NCBI RefSeq assembly: GCF_016901225.1
Contig: NZ_JAFEUL010000007.1
Location: 153,428 to 217,427, forward strand
From: Actibacterium sp. 188UL27-1
Lineage (GTDB): Bacteria > Pseudomonadota > Alphaproteobacteria > Rhodobacterales > Rhodobacteraceae
Direction: 5' to 3'
DNA length: 64,000 nucleotides
Shown: in pieces, positions 37,045-45,822 of the stretch
Numbering within the stretch: the first letter of the stretch is position 1
Layout: the number at the start of each line of letters is the position of its first letter
Notes under the pieces: generated by a model
Database searches by the model: none
Told to the model about the DNA's origin: nothing
Seen by the model: only the letters and a program-made list of their open reading frames with translations
Translations under genes and position numbers: made by a program

Positions 37045-38646
37045 CTATTTCTGGGTGATACGACCATCCGTGTAAGGCGCATAGGGTCCCTTATCCGCCA
37101 GGTAATCGGCCACAACCAGTTCAAGGCCCGGCCCGAAATCATAGGCCTCCATCCCATTGGTCGAAAACACGCTATAGCCGTCTCCACCGCCGCGCATATA
37201 ATTGTTGGTGACGACGCCATAGACCTTTTCCGGGTCAATCGGGACAAAGCTGTCACCCTCCGCCACCATCACATCGCTGATACGGCCTTCACCCGGCGCC
37301 CCACTGGCATCCCAGGTGTACTTCAGGCCGGAGACTTGCGGGAAACGCCCCGCACCATCCTCAACCTCGCTCACGCCATTCTCCAGGGCCGCAATCACAT
37401 CCGCCCCCTTCAACTGGAACGTGGCAAGCGTGTTCTGGAACGGCAGCACCGTCAGCACTTCGCCCATCGTGATCTCGCCCGCATCGATAGAGGCGCGGAT
37501 ACCACCCCCATTCTGGATGGCAATCGACACGCCTTGTTCCTTCACCCTGTCCAGCATGGCATCCGCCACCAGATTGCCCATGGGACATTCCCCGGCACGG
37601 CAAACCTCGCGCGACCCCTCGATGGGTTCCGCCGCCTCCGATACGATCTGCGCTTTCAGCTCTTCAATCGGCCCGGCCAGCTCGGCCACCCGCGCCGCGA
37701 TCCCTTCATCCGGGGTCACAGACGCGTCCAGCAGGATCGTATCTCCGCCAGACGCGGTCACCACGCCATCATCGCTGAACGTCAGTTCCAGGTGCCCCAG
37801 GTACTTGGAATAGGCATAGGCCTGAACCACCGGCACCTGCACATTGCCATTGTCGACCATGGTCGGATATTTGCCCGCTGCCTCGGGATCGCTGGCAGAC
37901 AGATAGGTATGCGAATGCCCCCCCACCACGGCGTCCAGACCGGGCACCGCCCCGGCAATCTCCATATCCTTGCCCAGCCCCACATGGGTCAGCGCGATGA
38001 TCTTGTTCACCCCCTCGCTCTCAAGGGTGGCCACATCCGCCGTCAGGCTCTCGATCTCGTCCTGAAACACCACATCCGGTCCGGGGCTCGATGTCTCAAC
38101 CGTATTGGTCGCCAGGGCCGAGATGATCCCGATCTTCTCTCCACCAACCTCCAGCACCACATGGTTGTCGATCTCGCCGTTCAACTCTGCCGAACCACTC
38201 AAATCAAGATTGCCCGAGATCACCGGGAAATTCACCAAATCCGTAAAGGCGCGCAACGCCGCCGGACCGTCGTCAAATTCGTGGTTGCCCACCGCCATGG
38301 CGTCAAACCCGATGGCCTCCATGAACTCAGCCTCAACCGCACCCTTATAGGTCGTGTACATCAGGCTGCCCTGGAACTGGTCGCCCGCATCCAGCACGAT
38401 CACGTTCTGCCCATCGGCCACCAGCTGATCACGCAATTCGTTAATCTTGGCCGCCACCCGGGCCACGCCACCAAAGCATTCGCCCGCGGCATCGTCTTCA
38501 GCGCTGCACGTGCTGTCAAATCGGTTGATCGGTTCGATCCGGCTGTGCAGATCGTTGATATGCAAGACATGCAATGTGAACTCGGCCTGAGCCGCGCTGG
38601 AACAGGCCGCAATTGCAAGAGCAGAGGTGAATAAACGCATCGGCAT
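37045..38646 (-). CDS. Periplasmic bifunctional 5'-nucleotidase / metallophosphatase (UshA family)
   Basis: A 533-residue exported enzyme. Signal peptide MPMRLFTSALAIAACSSAAQA; N-terminal metallophosphatase domain with INDLHSRI, LDAGDQFQGS, GNHEFDDG and GGHSHT metal motifs; C-terminal substrate-specificity domain with NGGGIRASIDAGEITMGEVL and a YMRGGGDGY nucleobase-stacking loop. It hydrolyses nucleotides and related phosphoesters to recover phosphate and nucleosides. Start 38646 gives the signal peptide. Confidence 0.92.
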   Translation of the reverse strand: MPMRLFTSALAIAACSSAAQAEFTLHVLHINDLHSRIEPINRFDSTCSAEDDAAGECFGGVARVAAKINELRDQLVADGQNVIVLDAGDQFQGSLMYTTYKGAVEAEFMEAIGFDAMAVGNHEFDDGPAALRAFTDLVNFPVISGNLDLSGSAELNGEIDNHVVLEVGGEKIGIISALATNTVETSSPGPDVVFQDEIESLTADVATLESEGVNKIIALTHVGLGKDMEIAGAVPGLDAVVGGHSHTYLSASDPEAAGKYPTMVDNGNVQVPVVQAYAYSKYLGHLELTFSDDGVVTASGGDTILLDASVTPDEGIAARVAELAGPIEELKAQIVSEAAEPIEGSREVCRAGECPMGNLVADAMLDRVKEQGVSIAIQNGGGIRASIDAGEITMGEVLTVLPFQNTLATFQLKGADVIAALENGVSEVEDGAGRFPQVSGLKYTWDASGAPGEGRISDVMVAEGDSFVPIDPEKVYGVVTNNYMRGGGDGYSVFSTNGMEAYDFGPGLELVVADYLADKGPYAPYTDGRITQK

Positions 38647-38750
38647 TATGAAAGACTCCCCAGTTGGTTCAGGCCAGAATGTCCATCGCATGCAGAAACG
38701 TCAAACCCAGATACGCTTTGCTCCGGCCTGATGTTTGACCCTATTCCTCC

Positions 38751-39269
38751 CTATCGCACGACGATGTTCTGAAAATAAGGACCCAGCTTTTGTTTCACCA
38801 GTTCAGGTCTGACCCGAAACACATGGGAACCGGACAAGACAACCGCAGCCGAATCGTAGAAGGTCCAATATTCTGGTGTCGATTGCAGCCGTAAAATCCA
38901 GTGCTTCATCGCATTCAATGCAACAAACGTCACATCCCGCTTCCGTTTTTCAGTATACTTGGCCAACAGATCAAATGACGTCGTTCCGGCCGGTTGCTTT
39001 ATCAGGCTGTGAACACGGTAACCGGTCACACCGGCCAGTTTCAAAAAAGGCGGCATCGCGGTGGCGAAGTTCATCCCGACATAGTCTTTGGGGGACGGAC
39101 CGTGAAACTTTGTACCATGGGCATTTCGAAAGGCGTAAACATCTTGCGGCGTGTACGTGATCGTTCGCCAATCCGTACCGGCATTCACCTGCGCGGCGAT
39201 GTACGCGCAGAAATATCCGCAATCCGATGACGATTTGACCTGGCTCACGTCATATATGCTACCCACCAA
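38751..39269 (-). CDS. Orphan protein resembling a papain-fold cysteine peptidase
   Basis: A 172-residue protein with no recognised family. Three segments in order suggest a clan CA Cys-His-Asp layout: SSDCGYFCAYIAAQV near residue 14, then NAMKHWILRL, then WTFYDSAAV. This spacing resembles C39/YopT-like peptidases but is an inference. The surroundings (38.65-39.38 kb) look more AT-rich than the neighbours, and the gene has no partner in an operon, so recent acquisition is possible. No signal peptide is seen. Confidence 0.5.
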   Translation of the reverse strand: MVGSIYDVSQVKSSSDCGYFCAYIAAQVNAGTDWRTITYTPQDVYAFRNAHGTKFHGPSPKDYVGMNFATAMPPFLKLAGVTGYRVHSLIKQPAGTTSFDLLAKYTEKRKRDVTFVALNAMKHWILRLQSTPEYWTFYDSAAVVLSGSHVFRVRPELVKQKLGPYFQNIVVR

Positions 39270-39384
39270 ACACCTATTACTTTGTTTAGACCCCAGATAT
39301 TAGTTTCACATCCGTACAGACATGCTGGCAAGCTCAGAACAGCACAAACTTGACCACCCGCCGGGTTAAGGGCACACCGAGCCC

Positions 39385-39723
39385 ATGTTAATCTTCAAGA
39401 TCTTTCGCCGCCCGGAATGGGAGGAGCTGCGCAGCCGGGGCAAAACCCAGGGCGCGCCCATCGACCTAGCCGATGGCTACATCCACATGTCGACCTCCAA
39501 CCAGGTGGCAGAGACGGCGGCCAGGCACTTCTCAGACGAAAGCGACCTTGTGCTCGTTGCAGTGGATACGGCCCGCCTCGGCGACACCCTGAAATGGGAG
39601 GCGTCCCGCGGCGGCGCTCTTTTTCCGCATCTCTACCGCCCGCTCAGCCTGGCCGATGTGGTGTGGGACAAATCCTTGCCACTGGGCGCCACCGGCCATA
39701 TCTTCCCCGAAGGCGTGGTATGA
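39385..39723 (+). CDS. DUF952 domain-containing protein
   Basis: A 112-residue protein matching DUF952: [17 protein letters not shown] near the start, [20 protein letters not shown] in the middle and [19 protein letters not shown] toward the end. The fold resembles ADP-ribosyl-binding or glutathione-transferase-like small domains; no activity is established. It overlaps pyrD by four bases (ATGA), the usual order in Rhodobacterales. Confidence 0.9.
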   Translation: MLIFKIFRRPEWEELRSRGKTQGAPIDLADGYIHMSTSNQVAETAARHFSDESDLVLVAVDTARLGDTLKWEASRGGALFPHLYRPLSLADVVWDKSLPLGATGHIFPEGVV

Positions 39724-40769
39724 GCCTGCTGGAACGCGCAGGCCTCGCCGTCCTGCGCAGCGTCAATCCCGAAACCGCCCATGGTCTGGCGCTCAAGGCC
39801 CTGTCGGGGGGCCTCGTTCCGCTGCCGGATGCCATCAAATCTCCATGCCTTGCAACCAGCCTCGCAGGTCTCGACCTACCCAACCCCGTGGGCCTCGCGG
39901 CGGGGTTCGACAAGGATGGCCTCGCCATGGCGCCCCTGTCCCGCGCGGGCTTCGGCTTTATTGAACTTGGGGCTGTCACACCCAAACCCCAACCCGGAAA
40001 TCCGCGCCCGCGCCTCTTTCGCCTGCCGCAGGACAAGGCCGTCATCAATCGGTTCGGCTTCAACAATTCCGGTGCCGCCGCCATGGCCGCCCGCCTGAAA
40101 CACCGCCCGAAATCCGCGGTAATCGGCCTCAACCTCGGCGCTAATAAGGACAGCACCGACCGCGCGGCCGATTATGCCAGCGTCCTGTCCACTTGCGGCG
40201 CGCATCTGGATTTCGCCACGGTCAATGTCTCCTCCCCCAATACTGAGGCGCTGCGCGATCTGCAGGGCAAGGCCGCCCTCGACGCGCTGCTCGCCCAGGT
40301 CATCGAAACCCGGAACGCGCTGCCGAACCGCCCCGCGCTCTTTCTGAAAATCGCGCCCGACCTGACCAAGGCGGAACTGGCCGACATCGCCGAAACCGCC
40401 CTCGCCCGCCAGATCGACGGTATCATCGCCACCAACACGACGCTCGACCGGGATGGTCTGCATGGCCCGCATAAAAACCAACGGGGCGGCCTTTCGGGCG
40501 CACCTTTATTCAGGAAATCCACCCAAACGCTGGCCGATCTCTACCGCCTCACCGATGGCAAGCTGCCGTTGATCGGCGTGGGCGGTATCAGTTCCGCCCA
40601 AGACGCCTATGCCAAGATCAAGGCAGGCGCGACCGCTGTCCAGCTTTACACGGCGCTGGCCTATCACGGCCTAGGCCTCGCCGCTCAGATCGCGCGTGAG
40701 CTTGACGACCTGGCCGCCCGCGACGGCCATGGGAGCCTGGCCCACGCCATCGGCACCGATCAGCCCTAA
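39720..40769 (+). CDS. pyrD: Dihydroorotate dehydrogenase (quinone), class 2
   Basis: A 349-residue FMN enzyme of pyrimidine synthesis, oxidising dihydroorotate to orotate with quinone. An N-terminal amphipathic extension for membrane contact, [12 protein letters not shown], the catalytic-serine region [15 protein letters not shown] and [19 protein letters not shown] are all present. ATG 39720 is chosen because of the ATGA overlap with the DUF952 gene and the family N-terminus; the longer open frame is spurious. Confidence 0.95.
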   Translation: MSLLERAGLAVLRSVNPETAHGLALKALSGGLVPLPDAIKSPCLATSLAGLDLPNPVGLAAGFDKDGLAMAPLSRAGFGFIELGAVTPKPQPGNPRPRLFRLPQDKAVINRFGFNNSGAAAMAARLKHRPKSAVIGLNLGANKDSTDRAADYASVLSTCGAHLDFATVNVSSPNTEALRDLQGKAALDALLAQVIETRNALPNRPALFLKIAPDLTKAELADIAETALARQIDGIIATNTTLDRDGLHGPHKNQRGGLSGAPLFRKSTQTLADLYRLTDGKLPLIGVGGISSAQDAYAKIKAGATAVQLYTALAYHGLGLAAQIARELDDLAARDGHGSLAHAIGTDQP

Positions 40770-40774
40770 TTGGG

Positions 40775-41146
40775 TCACGCCCAAAGCGCCGAGACCCCGG
40801 CCAACACCGCAATCGGCAAGAAAAACACCCAGGACATGTGCTTGCCGCGCGACAAGATCAACGCGGCAAGGCCGGTCACACCGCAGGCACCGCTGATCCC
40901 CCACAAAAGCACATCGGGCGCTGCCGCGATGCGAAACTGCATCACAATCAGCACGACCCCCAGGATCCACCAAAACAGCGTGGTGACATGCCACCCGATC
41001 CGCAAGGTCAGCTCAGTATTGCGCCGACTGCCCAAGATGATGGGCAGATCCGGCAGCGCCAAGATCGGCGCGATCAGGTGCCGGTCGCCACGCAGGCTGT
41101 GCATCAGTCCAACTGCAAACAACAGAATTGCCGCTAATATCAACAT
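40775..41146 (-). CDS. Small four-helix membrane protein under TetR control
   Basis: A 123-residue protein with four hydrophobic segments: the N-terminal MLILAAILLFAVGLMHSL, WHVTTLFWWILGVVLIVMQF, VLLWGISGACGVTGLAALIL and WVFFLPIAVLAGVSALWA. Function unknown. It is divergent from a TetR regulator with two operator-like palindromes between them, so it is probably its main target. A much longer open frame continues upstream of this ATG across the TetR and SRPBCC genes but is antisense to them and rejected. Confidence 0.7.
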   Translation of the reverse strand: MLILAAILLFAVGLMHSLRGDRHLIAPILALPDLPIILGSRRNTELTLRIGWHVTTLFWWILGVVLIVMQFRIAAAPDVLLWGISGACGVTGLAALILSRGKHMSWVFFLPIAVLAGVSALWA

Positions 41147-41159
41147 GCTTGACCTCTCC

Positions 41160-41197
41160 ATACAGTTCTGTATTGAAAAGACCGTACACCACTGTAT
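41160..41197. promoter_or_regulatory. TetR-type double operator
   Basis: ATACAG-TT-CTGTAT (41160-41173) is a perfect 14-base inverted repeat. GTACAC-CA-CTGTAT (41184-41197) is an imperfect second copy. Their centres are 24 bases apart. They fill the 60-base gap between the divergent membrane-protein and TetR starts, as expected for an autoregulated TetR repressor. Confidence 0.65.
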
Positions 41198-41206
41198 TGT
41201 CAACCC

Positions 41207-41752
41207 ATGACAGATCGACTGACCCGGCAGGACTGGATCCTCCACGGCTTCGCCACACTCAAGCAAACCGGTCCCGACGGCCTGAAAGCCGACCGTATGG
41301 TCAAAGCGCTCAATGTCTCGCGCGGCAGCTTTTACTGGCATTTCAAGAATATCGACGACTTCAACCAAGCGCTCCTGACCGCCTGGCGCACCCAAATCAC
41401 CGGGGCCGTGATCGCCGATCTCAAGGACCTGCCCGACGGTCCGGCCCAGATCAGGGACCTGATCCACCGCGCCCTCACCACACCGCAGGAATTGGAGGCC
41501 GCGATGCGACATTGGGCCAATGCCACCCCGGCCGTCGCCAAGGCCGTGACGGAGGTCGACACCCTCCGCATCGGCTATCTTGACCAGACCTTCCGCCAAA
41601 TGGGTCAGCCTGTGCAGATCGCGCGCGCCTCGGCGCTGCTCTTGCACTGGGCCTATGTTGGTCGCGCCGTGGCCCCCGCCGCCGATCCAGACGAAATCGC
41701 CCGACACGCCGACAACATTTGCCGCCTGCTCTTTCCCAACACCAAGGGCTGA
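41207..41752 (+). CDS. TetR/AcrR family transcriptional regulator
   Basis: A 181-residue repressor with an N-terminal helix-turn-helix of the TetR class (GPDGLKADRMVKALNVSRGSFYWHFKNIDDF) and a variable ligand-binding helical domain. It is divergent from the small membrane protein and followed four bases later by an SRPBCC gene, so all three probably form one regulated module. The inducer is unknown. Confidence 0.92.
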   Translation: MTDRLTRQDWILHGFATLKQTGPDGLKADRMVKALNVSRGSFYWHFKNIDDFNQALLTAWRTQITGAVIADLKDLPDGPAQIRDLIHRALTTPQELEAAMRHWANATPAVAKAVTEVDTLRIGYLDQTFRQMGQPVQIARASALLLHWAYVGRAVAPAADPDEIARHADNICRLLFPNTKG

Positions 41753-41755
41753 TCC

Positions 41756-42211
41756 ATGCCCCGGACGATCATCCTGACCCACCATTACCCCGCCAGCGCA
41801 GATGATGTCTGGGCACTGGCCACCGATCTGGATTCGTTTCCGGAGGTCATGAAGGGCGTCGCCACCTTCACCGGACTGCCCGGGGGGCAGATCGCCCAGG
41901 GTCAGAAGATCAGCGTTCAGGTATCCATACTGGGGATCCTGCCAGCGCAACCCTACCATATGGATGTGGTCGAATGTGACCCCGCCGCCCGCATGTTTCG
42001 ATCCCTTGAACACGGTGCGGGCGTCAAAAGCTGGCAGCATGAACTGACCGTGACCCCGACAGAAACGGGTGCCACCCTGACCGATCACGTCATCATCAAT
42101 GCGGGCCTGTTGACCCCGCTCTTCGTGCTCTGGGCGCGCTATGTCTACGGCGCCCGGCACAAGCCCCGGCTCCGTCTGTTGCAACACCCACCGAACGGTC
42201 CGTATGTATAG
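41756..42211 (+). CDS. SRPBCC (START-like) family protein
   Basis: A 151-residue protein of the START/Bet v1-like fold: LTHHYPASADDVWALATDLDSFPEVMKGV at the start, FTGLPGGQIAQGQKISVQV, and a C-terminal helix FVLWARYVYGARHKPRLRLL. These proteins bind hydrophobic ligands or act in membrane lipid or stress processes. Co-transcription with the TetR regulator is likely. Its last bases overlap the operator-like motif of the next operon. Confidence 0.8.
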   Translation: MPRTIILTHHYPASADDVWALATDLDSFPEVMKGVATFTGLPGGQIAQGQKISVQVSILGILPAQPYHMDVVECDPAARMFRSLEHGAGVKSWQHELTVTPTETGATLTDHVIINAGLLTPLFVLWARYVYGARHKPRLRLLQHPPNGPYV

Positions 42212-42233
42212 GATATGCATGGTTTGTGCATCG
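42203..42233 (+). promoter_or_regulatory. Operator-like motif upstream of the GATase/GS pair, matching the folD motif
   Basis: The block TATGTATAGG-ATATGCATGG-TTTGTGCATCG lies 82 bases upstream of the GATase start. It matches 27 of 31 bases of the inverted copy at 6448-6478 upstream of folD, all differences being transitions. ATGCA-N7-TGCAT gives an inner inverted repeat. The 10-11-base period places the repeated half-sites on the same DNA face. Confidence 0.5.
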
Positions 42234-42314
42234 GTTCTGCATGGCATCTGCGGATGCCTTCCCACCATCGTCTGCCTCCGGTAGCCTCCCGGTAGATCCA
42301 GCACGCGAGCACAT

Positions 42315-43004
42315 ATGCATATCGGTATCCTCACGGCCGGGCATGTCCCGGCAGAATTGCGCCCCCACAGCGGTGATTATGAAACCGTCTTTGCGAAGTT
42401 TTTGGAAAATCAGGGGCTTACATTCCAAAACTGGGATGTGGTCGACATGGATTTTCCCAATTCGATCGACGCCGCAGAGGGGTGGTTGATCACCGGATCG
42501 CGCCACGGCGTGTACGAAGATCATCCCTTCATTCCTCCCCTGATCCAGTTCATCCAGGCCGCGTTCATCGCCCAGGTTCCCATGGTCGGCATCTGCTTTG
42601 GTCACCAGATCATCGCACAAGCTATGGGGGGTCGGGTCGAGAAAAGCACAAAGGGTTGGGGTGTCGGGCGGCAGGTCTACAGCTATGCCGGGGCCGAGGT
42701 TACGCTGAACGCCTGGCACCAGGACCAGGTCGTCGAAAAGCCCCCTCTAGCCACTTCCATCGCCCAGAATGCGTTTTGCGAACATGCCGGTTTCCTCTAT
42801 GGCAAACAGGCACTTACCCTGCAACCCCACCCCGAGTTTCGCGATGATTTCATGGCCGGTCTGATTGAACACCGCGCGCCCGGTGTCGTCCCCGAGAACC
42901 GTCTGGACTATGCCCGCGCGCAATTGGGCGGCCCGACGGATGGGGTCCAGATCGCAGCTGACATTGCCGCCTTCTTCCATCTGGACCGGGAGGAACCGGC
43001 ATGA
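42315..43004 (+). CDS. Type 1 glutamine amidotransferase
   Basis: A 229-residue class I GATase with nucleophile elbow GICFGHQ (Cys94) and HPE (His172, Glu174). It resembles GMP synthase-type amidotransferase domains and the YLR126C group. Paired with a glutamine synthetase-like enzyme whose start overlaps its stop (ATGA). It could feed ammonia from glutamine, or cleave a gamma-glutamyl amide such as gamma-glutamyl-GABA as PuuD does; the latter fits the neighbour. Confidence 0.85.
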   Translation: MHIGILTAGHVPAELRPHSGDYETVFAKFLENQGLTFQNWDVVDMDFPNSIDAAEGWLITGSRHGVYEDHPFIPPLIQFIQAAFIAQVPMVGICFGHQIIAQAMGGRVEKSTKGWGVGRQVYSYAGAEVTLNAWHQDQVVEKPPLATSIAQNAFCEHAGFLYGKQALTLQPHPEFRDDFMAGLIEHRAPGVVPENRLDYARAQLGGPTDGVQIAADIAAFFHLDREEPA

Positions 43005-44356
43005 AATCTTGGATGGAACAGCTTCCGGAGGCCGCGAAGACCTATCTGGATGGGCGGCGACTGGATGAAGTGGAATGCATCGTCTCAGACCTGGCTGGGG
43101 TCGCCCGTGGGAAGGCCATGCCTGCCTCGAAATTCGCCACGCAGGAGCAGTTCTATTTGCCAGACTCGATCTTTTTGCAAACGATTACAGGGGATTGGGC
43201 CGATGTCGAAGGTCGCGCCTTTACCGAGCCTGACATGGTCCTGCGGCCCGATTTTTCCACCGCGACCGCCGCGCCCTGGACCGCCGATTACACGATTCAG
43301 GTGATCCATGACATCACCGACCGTCAGGGCGATCCGATCCCCTTTGCACCGCGCAACGTCCTGAAACGTGTGGTCGATCTCTATATCAATGCGGGGCTGA
43401 CCCCGGTCGTAGCCCCCGAGATGGAGTTCTACCTCGTTGCGCCCAACATTGACCCGGGCCAACCCATCGAGCCGCCCATCGGCCGATCAGGCCGCCGCGC
43501 TGCTGCCCGCCAAGCCTATTCCATGTCAGCAGTCGATGAATACGGGCCGATCATCGATGACATCTACGACTTTGCTGAGGCGCAGGGCCTTGAGATCGAC
43601 GGCATCCTCCATGAAGGCGGCGCAGGCCAGATCGAAATGAACCTGCGCCACGGCGACCCGGTAAAACTCGCCGATGAGATCTTTTATTTCAAACGCCTGA
43701 TCCGGGAGGCGGCCCTGCGCCATGACTGCTATGCGACTTTCATGGCCAAACCCATTCAGGATGAGCCGGGGAGCGCCATGCATATCCACCATTCCGTCGT
43801 TGATACGGCCAGCGGCCACAACATCTTTGCCACAGGCGACGACGGGGAGACCCCTGAATTCATGCACTTTGTTTCGGGCCTACAACGGCATTTGCCGTCT
43901 GTCATCGCGCTGCTCTCCCCGTATGTGAACAGCTATCGCCGCTATGTCCGGGATCTCGCAGCGCCGATCAATCTGGCCTGGGCGCGCGACAATCGCACGA
44001 CCGGTCTGCGTGTGCCGGTTTCGGGGCGGGAGGCACGGCGGATCGAGAACCGGATTCCCGGCATGGATTGCAACCCGTATCTGGCCATCGCCGCGTCGCT
44101 GGCGTGTGGATATCTGGGGCTGCAGGACAAGCTCTACCCGACCGATGAGTTCATCGGTGACGCCTATGACAGCGAGGGGGACATCCCCCGCACCTTTGGT
44201 GAAGCGCTCGATGCCTTTGCCAAGGCCGATCCGATCCAACAGGTTCTGGGTAAGGAATTTTGCGACGTTTACCGCGCAGTCAAGGCGCTGGAATATGACG
44301 GGTTCTTGCAGGTGATCTCCCCTTGGGAGAGAGAGCATCTGTTGCTGAATGTCTGA
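43001..44356 (+). CDS. Glutamine synthetase-family ligase (PuuA-like)
   Basis: A 451-residue GS-fold enzyme with catalytic core signatures MEFYLVAP, HEGGAGQIEMNLRHGDPVKLAD, GSAMHIHHSV and RIENRIPGMDCNPYLAIAASLACG. The N-terminal part is unlike assimilatory GlnA and closest to gamma-glutamylputrescine synthetase or gamma-glutamylmethylamide-type enzymes, which ligate glutamate to amines with ATP. With the adjacent GATase it may form a glutamylated-amine pathway. A strong terminator follows 45 bases after the stop. Confidence 0.87.
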   Translation: MKSWMEQLPEAAKTYLDGRRLDEVECIVSDLAGVARGKAMPASKFATQEQFYLPDSIFLQTITGDWADVEGRAFTEPDMVLRPDFSTATAAPWTADYTIQVIHDITDRQGDPIPFAPRNVLKRVVDLYINAGLTPVVAPEMEFYLVAPNIDPGQPIEPPIGRSGRRAAARQAYSMSAVDEYGPIIDDIYDFAEAQGLEIDGILHEGGAGQIEMNLRHGDPVKLADEIFYFKRLIREAALRHDCYATFMAKPIQDEPGSAMHIHHSVVDTASGHNIFATGDDGETPEFMHFVSGLQRHLPSVIALLSPYVNSYRRYVRDLAAPINLAWARDNRTTGLRVPVSGREARRIENRIPGMDCNPYLAIAASLACGYLGLQDKLYPTDEFIGDAYDSEGDIPRTFGEALDAFAKADPIQQVLGKEFCDVYRAVKALEYDGFLQVISPWEREHLLLNV

Positions 44357-44400
44357 TAAATTGCCACTGACCGAATGCTGACAGCTGTCGCCTAGAAGCT

Positions 44401-44426
44401 CCTGTCCCCGCGGGGACAGGATTTTA
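44401..44426 (+). terminator. Terminator after the GS-like gene
   Basis: CCTGTCCCCGCGGGGACAGG (44401-44420) is a perfect 20-base palindrome followed by ATTTTA. Its core TGTCCCCGCGGGGACA also forms the terminator at 53822-53853. It separates the GATase/GS operon from the convergent phaZ. Confidence 0.7.
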
Positions 44427-44459
44427 CCAGTCTTTTCAATGCGACCAGTTGAGCCCCAG

Positions 44460-45728
44460 TCAGGCGCTGCGCTTCAGGGACCGTTTGGAATGAGTCATGT
44501 TGGCGTCGATGAATTCCAGAACCAGCGGGCGAATATTATTGCGCCAGCTGCGCCCGGCAAAAATGCCGTAATGGCCTGCATCAGGTTCCAGATGGCTGGC
44601 CTTTTTTGCATCGGGTAGTCCGGTCAGCAGATCCAAAGCGGCAATGCATTGGCCAGGGGCAGAGATATCGTCATTCGCTCCCTCGACTGTCTTGACCGCC
44701 ACATCGGTGATTTTCGAGATATCGACGGGCCTGCCGCCAACCTCGAACGCATTCTTGGCAATCTCCCGCTTTTTGAAGATGCGGTCGACGGTAGACAGAT
44801 AAAACTCCGCCGTCATGTCCATCACGGCAAGATATTCGTCGTAGAACCGGTTGTGCCGGTCATTGTCGCTGGCCTCGCCCTTGGCTGTGGCGACGATCTG
44901 ATCAAAGAAAGCCGTCGCATGGGTCTCGCTATTCATCGCGATGAAGGAGGCGAGTTGCTGCAGGCCCGGGTAAACCATCCGCCCGGCCCCGCCATATTTG
45001 AAACCCACCCGTTGCAACACATGGCGTTCAAGTTGCCCCATGGTGACGGCGCGGCCAAAATCCGTCACCTCCGTCGGGGCGGCGCCAGGATCAATCGGGC
45101 CACCAATCAGGGTCAGTGTGTTCGGCTGCGCAGCCGGATCCTCTTCCGCCAGATATGCGGTGGCGACAAGGGCCAAGGGCGCAGGTTGGCATACGGCAAT
45201 CACATGGGTGTCGGGGCCCATGTAGCGCATGAAATCCACCAGATAGAGGGTGTAATCCTCCACATCAAACTTGCCGTCGCTGACGGGGATGTCCCGCGCA
45301 TTGTGCCAGTCGGTGATATAGACCTCACAATCGGGCAAAAGGCTGAGGACCGTGGAGCGCAATAACGTTGCGTAATGACCTGACATTGGCGCAACAAGAA
45401 GCACTTTGCGCGGCATCTCTTCCCGCCCCAGCACGTCAAAATGGATCAAATCGCCGAACGGACGATCCACTTCGACATTGATCTTGACCAGGTGGTCGCG
45501 CCCATCCGCGCCGACGACAGAGTCGATATTCCAGTCAGGTTTGACCACCATGCGGGCGAAACTGCGTTCCGTCACCTCCCCCCAGGCAGCGGTCATCTGA
45601 ATCATCGGATTGGCCGTGAGCCCGAAAACTGGGTATGAATACATGGCCTTGGCGCTGGCCCCCAACCATTGGTTGGTAATCCGCACACTTTCCATAAAGT
45701 CGTATGTCGCCATATATTTCATGCGCAC
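44460..45728 (-). CDS. phaZ: Intracellular polyhydroxyalkanoate depolymerase
   Basis: A 422-residue PhaZ of the cytoplasmic type: PVFGLTANPMIQMTAAWGEV, PMSGHYATLLRSTV and the lipase-box-like VCQPAPLALVATA with the catalytic cysteine, as in Ralstonia PhaZ1. It releases 3-hydroxybutyrate from storage granules. It is divergent from phaC with a 94-base shared promoter region. The start could also be the ATG three codons further in. Confidence 0.93.
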   Translation of the reverse strand: MRMKYMATYDFMESVRITNQWLGASAKAMYSYPVFGLTANPMIQMTAAWGEVTERSFARMVVKPDWNIDSVVGADGRDHLVKINVEVDRPFGDLIHFDVLGREEMPRKVLLVAPMSGHYATLLRSTVLSLLPDCEVYITDWHNARDIPVSDGKFDVEDYTLYLVDFMRYMGPDTHVIAVCQPAPLALVATAYLAEEDPAAQPNTLTLIGGPIDPGAAPTEVTDFGRAVTMGQLERHVLQRVGFKYGGAGRMVYPGLQQLASFIAMNSETHATAFFDQIVATAKGEASDNDRHNRFYDEYLAVMDMTAEFYLSTVDRIFKKREIAKNAFEVGGRPVDISKITDVAVKTVEGANDDISAPGQCIAALDLLTGLPDAKKASHLEPDAGHYGIFAGRSWRNNIRPLVLEFIDANMTHSKRSLKRSA

Positions 45729-45776
45729 CTTCCCCGGCCACCCCGGAACAAATCGTCGCTTTGCCCCCCAACAATG

Positions 45777-45800
45777 TGCGACGGTAATTAATATGTCGCA
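45777..45800. promoter_or_regulatory. Inverted repeat in the phaZ-phaC divergent promoter region
   Basis: TGCGAC (45777-45782) and GTCGCA (45795-45800) form a perfect 6-bp inverted repeat with a 12-base AT-rich spacer containing TAATTAAT. It lies between the divergent phaZ and phaC starts, 23 bases upstream of phaC. It does not match the PhaR-type CTGC-N3-GCAG sites upstream of phaP, so a different regulator may bind here. Confidence 0.35.
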
Positions 45801-45822
45801 AACTTAGGGGGGAACCGTAGCC

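Noticed and set aside
40775..42334. 519-codon minus-strand frame spanning the TetR and SRPBCC genes
   Set aside because: Only its last 123 codons resemble a real membrane protein; the rest is antisense to two genes with clear families and lacks its own start region.
44401..44420. Possible CRISPR or small-repeat unit
   Set aside because: Single palindrome with T-rich tail; no spaced array exists and its position after a stop codon fits a terminator.
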